Shown piece by piece: positions 48,089 to 57,901 of a stretch of 64,000 nucleotides of DNA; position 1 is the stretch's first letter, and the number at the start of each line of letters is the position of its first letter. The DNA lies in the NCBI GenBank assembly GCA_029962745.1, contig CM057171.1:19679034-19743033 (forward strand), given 5' to 3'. The stretch comes from Echinometra lucunter. Lineage: Eukaryota > Echinodermata > Echinoidea > Camarodonta > Echinometridae. Below the pieces are notes generated by a model. That model was not told where the DNA came from and ran no database searches. It saw nothing but the letters and a program-made list of their open reading frames with translations. The position numbers and the translations under genes were made by a program.

Positions 48089-49568
48089 CAGAGGCGTCGA
48101 TCCATTTTTCGGATTGGGGGGGGGGGGGGGGGGGGGCAAGACCCCGTTCAAGACGACCAAGCGGAGATTAACCCACGGCTACTATTTGTACATACACACA
48201 CCGTCACTTATATACATACATACATACCTACATACATACATATATATATCACATAGGCCTGTATCAACGTGAAGCATTTTCAAATTGGGGAAATTATGTG
48301 AACCATCCTGCAAAAAATAACAAATTTCTTGTTATGAGAGAAGGGTTTAGTTATCATATAGGCATAAATGATACCTAATATGTATGTATATGGTTACCTC
48401 GCTGCCAAATATGAACTCTATTTTGTCACATCGCTGGTCCATTGTTGCTGCCCCCAAACCACTCTGTTTTTTTTAATATGACGAGTGAGCGAAGCGAGCG
48501 AGGAAGCACACACTATTTTTCATGGTAGATGTAGTAAACCCTTCGGCAAATTACGCTGTGAGGCAATGAAACATCTACATTATCTATTCGGTCTCATCTC
48601 ACCGAATTCGTTTGCTTTTCAAAACCATTAATATGAAACGAGCGAGCGCAGCGATCGAGGAAAAATGTACCCTTTTCCATATGATAGAAGTGTTATTTCG
48701 TCATCATAATAATGTGATAAAAATGTGATATGCGCTATACAAGAACGGAATATTATTATCATCATTATCATCAGAATACACTTTAAACCTGTCATGCCTG
48801 TATGATATCTAAATAATACATCCGATCACCTGTGTGCCGAATATGACACTATTTTAGCTACCTCGCTTTGCAGCCCGAATCCATTCTGTTTCTACCATAG
48901 CGAGCAAAGTCAACGACCGATCCTGGCAAAATTATATGGATTCGTCCCAAAATCTTTGTCAACCACCTTGCTGCCCAAATATAATGATATTTTGGAATCT
49001 CGCTGAGTTATACTAAGCTACTTGCTGCCCGAAATCATCTTGTATCTAGCTTTTACCAGCGAGAGTATATAGCGAGCGAGTTAACGAAAAATATGTTTTT
49101 GTTTTGCGTTTTTCTTTATATCCAGGCCGTTATCTCCTAAAAGTTTTTCTATTTTTAGGTCAAATGGCCGCTCGATTTCTAGAAGTGATATCTTGTTTGG
49201 TTATATTACTTCCTATGAGTAGAAGAATAGTATAACATTAGATAGAAACACAAGATGCAAACCGATTTCCTTTCATAAGAATAGTAATTATCGGCATTGG
49301 TTAAGATATTTAAATGCGAGCGAGCGAAGCCAGCGAGCGCTTCTCGGTGTCCCATTTTCTTTCTTTTTTCCTTGTTTTACGCTTTCATTTCACTTCCTTT
49401 CTTCCTTTTTCTTTCTTTTTTCTTTCTTTTTTCTTTTTTCTTTTTTCTTTTTTTGGGGGGTTGGGAAATTATTGGGGGGGAGGGCAAAAAGATATCTTTG
49501 CCCCCCCGAAATTTTCTTTGGGGGAGCAACTGCCCCCCCCCCCTGCCCCCCCAGGATCGACGCCTCTG
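48089..49568. mobile_element. hAT-like element, 1480 bp, TSD cttgtcac
   Basis: The left end is CAGAGGCGTCGATCC and the right end is its exact complement GGATCGACGCCTCTG. Exact 8-base duplications cttgtcac flank it (48081-48088, 49569-49576). Poly(G) follows the left end and poly(C) precedes the right end. The interior holds GAGCGAAGCGAG units (48482, 48640, 49075 and 49318) and a TTC-rich tract. It is inserted in the larger element. Confidence 0.93.
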
Positions 49569-49949
49569 CTTGTCACAGTTTCGGGGTGCCGTAGCTTCTC
49601 GAAACGGGCCAATAAGTAGTGGTCTCATTAGTATTGATATGCGTGTTTCCTTCCTCGCTATTCATGCTATTCATGCTATTTGGGAAATTGTGAATGAGTT
49701 ACTTAATTTTAGTAGAAAGGGAGTCTAGGGAGAAATAATGAAATTCACGTGATATCACTTATAATTATAAAATTGAAAATAAACCGTGGATGAAATTTAT
49801 TGGGGGGCTGACGTCCCAAGCCCCCCCCCCCCTTCTAGTACGCCAGTGTGTTCAGCAGGTTCAAAGTGTTAATGTACCATTTTGAAAATATGGTCACTCC
49901 ACCCTTTTAATGTTGCTTTAACATATTCTATTTTTTAGAGTGTATAATT

Positions 49950-50060
49950 TTATTTGTATGTCTTATTTAAAACTCTCTTTCTACCCTGTCATGTGTATGA
50001 GTGTCTTGGATGCAAGGCCACAAAAAACTAATCAATCAAACAATCAATTAATCAAGAAAT
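49950..50060 (+). mobile_element. Retrotransposon 3' end with AATC tail
   Basis: GTATGAGTGTCTTGGATGC then AATCAATCAAACAATCAATT, a CR1/L2-like tail. Confidence 0.5.
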
Positions 50061-50803
50061 AACAATTTATTCTGCTTTTTATTTTCTACGATTGATGATA
50101 CTGTAATGTCTGATAGCTGATTAAAAATATTGTGTTAATAATTTTAGACTTTCCAGTTTAAGATCTAGAAAGGCTTTAAGGCAGATTTACTGTTTTTCTT
50201 TTTGTTTTTATGGGGTTTTTTTTAGAGTGGGGCTCAACGGATACTTGACCTAATAACCACCTAGAAATGGTATAAATCATGAAATTAATGTGTCCTACCA
50301 GCATTTTTCGTGAAGGTCAAGTTGTATGACATATATTTTCATCATACACATAAAAGTAAACGATAGTACAAGGCATGAGTCAATGAAGCCTTTGTAAAGC
50401 TTGAAAATCACTAAAAAGTAATTCCTGCATTTATGCTGAAAACTCGTCTGTTGTCATCAGTTTCCTCTAAAATAAAGAAATGGTCACAGTTTTTGCATTT
50501 ACTTAAGGACTGCTACCTTTATCCAAATACAAAAGCGATTGCAGGAATGACGGTAAATGGATAAGCGTGGTAAAGCAGGAAATTCCTATTTCTACTGAAA
50601 ACTTTAAAAAAAAAATCAACAGTCACACCCTACCCCACCCCCCCCCCCCACCCCGGCGCACACACCTTTATTCGCTTGATGGAGCAACACATGAATGCTA
50701 AAGCAAATATAATGTTTGAAAACATGTGTTTTATGTAATTCTGATTTGTGTATTTTTTTCAGTTTTCAGTCGGGTCACTTTTTGCTGCCGCCAGATAATG
50801 CCT

Positions 50804-50819
50804 CTCTCTCTCTCTCTCG

Positions 50820-50870
<51 letters not shown>
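50804..50870. repeat. (CT)n(TA)n microsatellite
   Basis: Eight CT and about 25 TA repeats. Confidence 0.95.
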
Positions 50871-50871
<1 letters not shown>

Positions 50872-51018
50872 CAAGAAATTTGACAACTGCAAACAACTTT
50901 GGCAAGTCCCTTGTAAATAATAAACACTGAAAGAAATAAAATAGGAGAATAATAATTGCGTAGCTCCCTCAATATTCCCCAGAGTTGTCATCCATTTTGA
51001 ATCAAGGGTTGAAATAAT

Positions 51019-51089
51019 GGTTCCGCCGGGAATCGAACCCAGGTCACTGGCTTAGAACGTCAATGCCTTAACCACTAGACCACAGAGGC
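51019..51089 (-). tRNA. tRNA-like, anticodon loop TCT (decayed)
   Basis: Box A TGGTCTAGTGGTTA and box B GGTTCGATTCC are intact. The anticodon loop reads GTTCTAA (TCT, Arg). The acceptor stem has mismatches at pairs 2-71 and 3-70 and the anticodon stem one A-C, so it is probably not functional. Confidence 0.4.
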
Positions 51090-51413
51090 CGGCCAGCAGT
51101 TAGGCGTGGCCGAATCCAATTGACCGACAGACAGATTTCAAACCCTTTTTTATCCTTTATTTTGGTGCAGATGAGTTAATGAACAATGAGAAGCCGCGTG
51201 CCGCAGTCAGATCTCAGCTAGTAGCCTGGATACATGCATAAGTCAGAATAATGCGACTATACATTGAAAGAAATTTGACAAATGCAAACAACTTTGGCAC
51301 CTCCATTCTAAATAATAAACACTGAAAGAAATGAAAATGGGAGAATAATAATTGCGTATCTCCCTCAATGTTCCCCAGAGCTGTCATCCATTTGAATCAA
51401 GGGTTGAGAAAAT

Positions 51414-51484
51414 GCCTCCGCCGGGAATCGAACCCGGGTCACTGGCTGAGGATGCCAATGCCTTAACCACTAGACCACAGAGGC
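51414..51484 (-). tRNA. tRNA-like cloverleaf, anticodon loop CCT (Arg-like)
   Basis: A complete cloverleaf of 71 bases can be drawn. Acceptor stem GCCTCTG pairs with CGGAGGC (one T-G), D arm GTC/GGC, anticodon stem TTGGC/GCCAG, loop ATCCTCA, T arm CCGGG-TTCGATT-CCCGG. C at position 37 is unusual. Being in a duplicated repeat, it may be a SINE head rather than a working tRNA gene. Confidence 0.5.
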
Positions 51485-51616
51485 GGGCCAGCAGTTAGAC
51501 ATGACCGAATCCAAATGACCAACAGACAAATTTCAAACCCTTTTTATCCTATGTTTTGGTGCAGATGAATAAATGAACAACGAGAAGCCGCGTGCCGCAG
51601 TGAGATTTTTTAAAAA

Positions 51617-51965
51617 TTCCTACACACTAAAATTCGGTATTATGGGTAACTTATATGAGAAGTAGCATGGGGGGGGGGGGGAGGGGGAAGGCGAGGGTGT
51701 GGGAGGGGGTCGGTAGGGAGATTTTGAAAATTCGTGCATGAAAATGACATATTAGGGGTAACTTATATGAGAAGTGGCATATAGCGGGGGCTCAGGCGAG
51801 GAAGCGAAGCAACCGGGGGTGGGAGAGGGGATACCCCCTCCCACGGTAGGGAGATTTTTGTAACTTCGTGCATGAAAATGGCATTTTCTACACACTAAAA
51901 TTCAGGATTAGGGGTAGCTTATGTGAGAAATGGGTAGCCCTACCCCAGGGTAGGGGTAGGGTAAG
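51617..51965 (+). repeat. Degenerate 120-130-base repeat with GGGTAACTTATATGAGAAG
   Basis: Three copies of ATTAGGGGTAACTTATATGAG-like sequence (near 51640, 51757 and 51910) with G-rich stretches between. Confidence 0.65.
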
Positions 51966-52069
51966 TTATGTGAAATGAACTCGATGAAAGTTTTATTTTT
52001 TTATGTATTATATGTATATATATTTATTTTCTGCTCACCGATCAATATGGGGACCATAGCCCCTTGTGC

Positions 52070-52089
52070 CCACCTTAGCTACGCCAGTG
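52070..52089. repeat. Unpaired hAT-like right end
   Basis: CACCTTAGCTACGCCAGTG is the complement of a CACTGGCGTAGC end. No left partner was found. Confidence 0.4.
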
Positions 52090-52651
52090 TATTTGCGGTT
52101 CAAGTACACAAACTATTGACAATAGAGATCACTATTCGACATTTGATTTCCTTGATGGGAAATTGCTCCAGCTAATTGGATATTCATTTACTGATGTGGC
52201 TTTTGAAGCCCCTAACAGGCTATTCGACATGTACTTTGTGAACGTATGATTCTTACATGGACATTTTAACTCCCTAATCGGTTATTTGAAATACATGTAC
52301 TATAGGTACATCAAGTACCAACATGGACATTAACTTATCTCTCTAGACATTTGAACAGCCTATATTGACACCATTATTCTAATGCGGACATTAACAACAT
52401 GGACATTTGAACTCCCTATACAGATGACTGGTTCCAACCAGTGGACACGACCTGGAAAACCTACAGAAGCCTGGATACATGCATAAGTCAGAATAAGGTC
52501 ACTATACATTGAAAGAAATTTGACAAATACAAACAACTTTGGCAACTCCCTTGTAAATAATAAACACTGAAAGAAAAGAAAATTGGAGAATTATATACAT
52601 ACATACATATATATATATAAGAATAATACCCATGTGTTGGATGATTAATAA

Positions 52652-52811
52652 TGTAGATAGTAATAACTTCAAAAAGAGTCGAGGGTGCGCCATGTGTAAA
52701 TCCAACACTGGAGTTCGGCCCGAGACGGACCGAAAATTCTGAACAATAAAAGCTAATGCTGGATTTGCACATGGCGTACCTTCGACTCTATTTGAAGTTA
52801 TTTCTGTCTAC
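52652..52811. repeat. Hairpin with 57-base arms before an AT microsatellite
   Basis: TGTAGATAGTAATAACTTCA to GCGCCATGTG..ATCCA is inverted at 52756-52811, loop about 45 bases. Confidence 0.85.
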
Positions 52812-52813
<2 letters not shown>

Positions 52814-52866
<53 letters not shown>

Positions 52867-52867
52867 C

Positions 52868-52898
<31 letters not shown>

Positions 52899-52900
52899 AT
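52814..52900. repeat. (AT)n and (GT)n microsatellites
   Basis: About 24 AT repeats, TATACGCG, then about 15 GT repeats. Confidence 0.95.
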
Positions 52901-53010
52901 TTGTTTTGTTTTGTTTTTTCGCACGAATGGGCTTTCCTAGGGAACTACTGACGGGGGAATAAAAGCAAAGTATCCCAACCACCAAAGAAAAAGGAGGTTT
53001 GATTACCTGA

Positions 53011-53143
53011 GCCCCATTTCATAAAACTTGTTCCCAATAAAAATTTGCAATAACTGTAAATCCTTGCATATAACTGGCTAAGAACAAATCTGCCATAGCT
53101 ATGTGGCAGAATTGTTACTGATAAGTTTTATGAAATAGGGCCC
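53011..53143. mobile_element. Small foldback MITE, GGGCCCTATTTCATAAAACTT ends
   Basis: GCCCCATTTCATAAAACTTG on the left and AAGTTTTATGAAATAGGGCC on the right are inverted around 90 bases. It lies 18 bases before the possible exon at 53161. Confidence 0.8.
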
Positions 53144-53160
53144 ATGTAAAGGAATAACAG

Positions 53161-53301
53161 GGGGATCGCGACTCACCGAAACTGACAGAGATCATCAATG
53201 GCTACAGCAAAATGAATGGATTCTATTACCTAGACTCTGAGGAGAAAAAGAAAATTCAGAACAAAAAGGAAAAGAAAACCATGATAGAGGAAACGAAATA
53301 A
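53161..53301 (+). CDS. Possible orphan C-terminal exon, lysine-rich
   Basis: After the acceptor-like GGAATAACAG an open frame of 46 codons runs to TAA. It reads GDRDSPKLTEIINGYSKMNG, then FYYLDSEEKKK and a Lys/Glu-rich tail ending MIEETK. The composition is coding-like and unlike the AT-rich surroundings, and it is preceded by a small foldback element. No partner exon was found upstream, so it could also be a pseudogene fragment or chance. I do not recognise the protein. Confidence 0.3.
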   Translation, partial: GDRDSPKLTEIINGYSKMNGFYYLDSEEKKKIQNKKEKKTMIEETK

Positions 53302-53767
53302 AGAATGATTAGGAGTGCAGCCAAATGAAGAGATATACCACTTTTTATGTCAAATAGTCTTATCTTCATCTTTAACATTGCCATTATTACTATGACCATC
53401 ATTGTTGTTCTTATTCTTATCATCATCATTATATCAATATCACTGTTATATTATCGTTATCACTATTACAGAAATTATTACAGATACCATTACTTTCATT
53501 AATATTGCTATCATTAGGAAAAAATACAGATTGAAGATAAATAACAGTGACGACAGGAGGCAATCCATGATATACGACGAATAAATATTGTTTTTACAAA
53601 TATCATTTCTCTCAATCCACTTGACTCAGTTGATAAACACACACAAAATGCAGGCAAAAAAAGAAATTGGATCAAATACAAGCAGTTTTAAATAATGACT
53701 TTGTCTCAAGTGAGGCACAGGAAGAGACTATTCCAAATGAAATGCAATACCTGTTAATAGGATATAG

Positions 53768-54105
53768 AAGTGAAATGATTAGAAGTAAAGTGTCGATTGT
53801 TTTCTTTTTGATGGCGCCACGAGAAACACATAAATCAATTCTAGTACCTGCAATGTCACGCAAGCTTTGCACTCAAATTTATTGATGAAAGTATACATTT
53901 GTTATCAATAACAATATACACAAAGTAATCTGTAGTGAAATGATTAGAAATGATTAGCAGGGAAGTGTCGATTGCTTTCTTTTTGATGGCGCCACGAGAA
54001 ATACATAAATCAATTCTAGTACCTGCAATGTCCAGCTTTGAACTCAAACCAAATTTATAAATGAAAGTATACATTTGTTATCAATAACAATATACACAAA
54101 GTAAT
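53768..54105 (+). repeat. Tandem duplication of about 170 bases
   Basis: Copies 53768-53930 and 53933-54105 share TTTTTGATGGCGCCACGAGA, CAATTCTAGTACCTGCAATG and AACAATATACACAAAGTAAT with few differences. Confidence 0.9.
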
Positions 54106-54469
54106 CTGTACGGACATGCTGAAAACAGCTGTTTTTTTTTAGCTGATAGCATGTTTCTATCTTCACCTTACTTAAATAAATAAACTGGAGCTGAAATATT
54201 CAAAACTGTAGCCAAGTGGGGTTTTTTTCTGCGCAGGCGCGTTATCTATTGTTAATGGATAAAAGATCAGACTGCAATGCGAGACAGGCATTACTCTGTC
54301 TTCTGCACTGGATCCTCAGCACTAGATCCGATTGAACAGGGTTTTTTTTTTTTATCAGAGTCGTCTTCAGATCTAAGTAACACCACCTACATCAATAATT
54401 GTAAGTTGCATGCTCGCATTTTTGTTTTACTGGTACCTTATTTGGTAGAATTAGAGGTAACTGAATCTT

Positions 54470-54481
54470 CCTCTACTTCTG

Positions 54482-54515
<34 letters not shown>

Positions 54516-54610
54516 TTCTACTACTACTACTACTGACTATTACTACTTCTACTTCTACTATACTATACAATACTACTACTACTACAGTACTACTACTGCT
54601 ACTTCTTAAT
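54470..54610. repeat. (TAC)n microsatellite
   Basis: CTACTACTAC repeats; open frames here are Thr or Tyr runs. Confidence 0.9.
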
Positions 54611-54990
54611 CTCCTCTCTTTCACAATATGCTTCTTTTTCTTCTTCTCCCTCCCCTCCTCCAGCCTCTTCCTCCTTCTTCCTCTTCTTCTTTTCCTTCAT
54701 CATCTTCTTCTTCCCTTTTGTTTGTTCCTATTCTTAGTTAATCATTATTCATTTTATTCTAGATATACATTTGTGATAATACTTTGTGTTATTTTGTTAT
54801 TTTCCTTCTCTCATGTTTTATTTCTGTGTAATATTTCTTTGAATTGATTTTCATTTCAGATAAACTTCTTGTAAAAGAAAATAATGCTAGGCTAAAATGC
54901 ACAATTAGAATTACAGGTATATTTGATACTGCCCTTAGTGTTCTTGTTGCTTTTTATCTTGGTAAAGGCGGTAGTGTTGATTTTGTTTCC

Positions 54991-55060
54991 ATCTTCTTCT
55001 TCTTCTTCTTCTTCTTCTTCTTCTTCTTCTTCTTCTACTTCTACGACTACTACTACTACA
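54991..55060. repeat. (TTC)n microsatellite
   Basis: About 14 TTC repeats then TAC repeats, a long homopyrimidine tract 350 bases upstream of the SHFRGG start. Confidence 0.92.
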
Positions 55061-55389
55061 AGTATTTCTTCTTTCTTCTTCTTCTTCTTCCTTTCCTCCC
55101 CTTTTTGTTTGTCATCTATTCTATTTCTCTGTTGTCTTCTATTTTTGTCATCTTGTCACTCTTTTTTCTTGTTGGTCCTCTTCTCCTTGTTTTCTTTTTC
55201 TAATCCTCCTTTTCCCATCTCTACTTCTTCTTTCTGTATTTTTTAAAAATTTTCCTATTCCTCCTTCCTTTCATTTATATTCTTTTTTTTAATTGTCTTT
55301 CATGGATGGCTGTTTAGATTTTCCCCGGAAAAATGTACAAACACCCTTCATTCTTGATTTAATTTCAGAGGTGCACGACACTCGGGAAG

Positions 55390-55506
55390 ATGACGGGGAG
55401 ACGTCCAGCGGTGGTCGCCATCGCTTTCCTCTTCGCTTTCATTGAAGTGGTCAGCTGCTCACATTTCCGTGGCGGTTCAATGACGTGGAGAGCTGTAGAG
55501 GTAAAT
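55390..55506 (+). CDS. SHFRGG gene exon 1: signal peptide
   Basis: A 5' leader from 55369 follows the acceptor-like TTAATTTCAG, so a non-coding first exon may lie upstream. Translation from 55390 gives a basic start MTGRRP, a hydrophobic core and SHFRGGSMTWRAVE. Two in-frame donors exist: GTAAAT at 55501 and the better GTAAGT at 55507; they differ by the residues VN. Confidence 0.75.
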
Positions 55507-57852
55507 GTAAGTATATCGAAATTCACTGAAATTGCAATTTACATTTTTTATCTTTCTCATAACAATGTGTTTGCAATGAACATTAGTGTAGTACATAGGT
55601 CTATTACAGTCGAGGCGAAGAAGTAAAAAGTCGCCGAAGTCATGATAACAAAGTAATTGTAACAAATAGCATCGACATATAAGTTTAGGCGGTATCAATT
55701 AAAGAAAACTGGAAAGAGAATGATGTTGGGATACAGTGAAAAGAGAAAAAATGACTGCATTTCCCTCTTCATTTATTATTACCGAATGAAAACAGGTTGT
55801 TGTATTCAAAACCACTTGACAAATGGGCAGCGTTCACCTGCATAATCCAGAGTATGTTACATACATTGGCGTAAATCCGAGGGGGGGGGGGGGGGGGGGG
55901 GTGGGGTGGGGATATATACGAAACGCTTGAATACTATCAATATGGTTATTATTATCATGATGATCATGATGATGATGATGAAGATTATGACGATGATCAG
56001 TGGCGTAATGAGCCAAAACATTTGGGGGACTCAATCTCTGCGACATTTTTAATGCAAAATGTCATTTATTCCAAACACTGGCGTAATGAGCCAAAATATT
56101 GGGGGGGGGGGGGGGGGGGGGGGCTCAATCTGTGCGAGGAGCGAAGCGACCAATCCTGAGGGAGTGTAGCGACCGAGTCGGGGTACCCCCCCCCCATCAT
56201 GATACAGAGCTTTTTCATTTTTCCGACTTAAAAATGTGCAATATGCAAAACCTGAAAAGGAAATTCCAACTTCAGTTCAGTTCAATTTTTATTTTTCTCA
56301 TTTCCAGCAAAAGAAGTAAATATCATGAAAAATAAACATTTGAAGTAGAATACATGCAGTATGAAACATCAAATCTGATGAGATGTACTATTATGGATAA
56401 GCGTGTCACGAATCTACCGACCGGAAAAGGTTTTTTTTTCATGAACCTGGAAACATGATTATGAAAACATGCAGCACAAATAATCTTCGCAAGTTTCAAA
56501 CAAATGCCTGCGTTACACAAAATACTTTATTACTTATGATAATAACACAGACCAAGACACTGTGAAATAAGAGGGACGAGCATGGAGAGGATGTGATGCG
56601 GTGGGTTACCAGGGTTTCACTCCCACAGGGGCGTAGCTAGGATTTCATTTTAGGGGGCGGTATAGTGAGCACGCGAAGTGTGTGAATCGGTGTGAATCAC
56701 TTACTGCGCGCAAAGCGCGCTCCCTAGGGGGGAGAGTGCAGGGAGGGGGGGGGGGGGTTCCCCCTCCCGCGCAAAGTGCGGAAGCTCCGACGTTTCTTTG
56801 AATTGTTTCTTGTCTGCTCCCGCTCTTCTTACGTTCTCTTAACTTTTTCTTTTCTCGCTCCCGCTTTTCCCTTCTATTTTTTCTTTTTTCTTTCTTGTTT
56901 TGTTGGCGTTTTGGAGGGGGCGACCGCCCCCATCGCCCCTGGCTACGAGGGTGCACTCCCATGGTAAAGAAGCTTTTTTGCACTATTGATGGCTTGCAAC
57001 TCTGTAAAAGAACACTATTTGGGACTACAAACTTAAAGCCCGAGTCTAGTTTTGGTAAATCTAAGAATATTCATTATCAAAGTTTGAATCCATTGTCAGA
57101 CAAACAGATAAAACCAAGTGTTATATCATAAAACACATTAGTATTGATATTATGCGTGTTTTCTGCCTTGCTGTCATGCTGTTTGGGAAATTGTGAATGC
57201 GTTACTTAATTTCAGTAGAAAGTGAGTCTAGGGAGAAATAATGAAATTCGCGTAATATCACTAATATCAAATTGAAAATAAACCATGGTTGAAATTTATT
57301 TGGGGGGCTGACGCCCCCAAGCCCCCCCCCCCTCTCCCCCTCCAGTACGCCAGTGACGATGATGATGATGATGATTACTACAGTTACTATGGCCATCACT
57401 ATATCATCAGCACCATCACCATGACCTTTCCGATTCTCATCATTCGATAGGGCATCAGACCGATAAGTTTCCCTCGCAATCAAATCTTATATCTTTATTA
57501 TAGAATAAGATGGAAGTTGAGATCTCCTATCAACTGGCCTATCAGATCGACACGACCGAAGGCTGGGATAACGATTGCACCCGAGAAAAAGTGGCGGCAC
57601 AGCAGAAGGTTGACGGAGATTACAAGAAGATCGAGGTTCAACACCTCGATGGGACTAAAGTCAGCTCGGTGGAAGAACCCCGGACAACGTACTACTGCAC
57701 AGAAAGGTGCGCTATCTCAATGATTCTAATTGGTGTTTTATTTTTCTTCTTTACCTTTGTCTTCCGGTTCTTATAATTGTTGTAGATATTAATATTAAGT
57801 ATTCTTATCATTATCAATATTATTATTATTATTATTATCATTATTATTATTC

Positions 57853-57901
<49 letters not shown>

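Larger units (their letters stand above)
45778..49848. mobile_element. hAT-like element, 4.07 kb, nested insertion inside
   Basis: The left end is TAGTGGCGTAATGAGCC and the right end read inward CACTGGCGTACTAGAAGG. Flanks are tgtacagc (45770-45777) and tgttcagc (49849-49856), matching at 7 of 8. Its first 570 and last 250 bases are shared with the shorter element at 55998-57355. Another complete element sits inside (48089-49568). No transposase frame is visible in 46350-48080. Confidence 0.8.
50871..51607 (-). repeat. Tandem duplication of a 395-base unit with tRNA-like core
   Basis: Copies 50871-51212 and 51266-51607 share flanks (AAATTTGACAA.TGCAAACAAC on the left, GAGAAGCCGCGTGCCGCAGT on the right) and each contains one tRNA-like cloverleaf. 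A partial third copy with the same linker (AGCCTGGATACATGCATAAG) is at 52467-52592. Confidence 0.85.
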
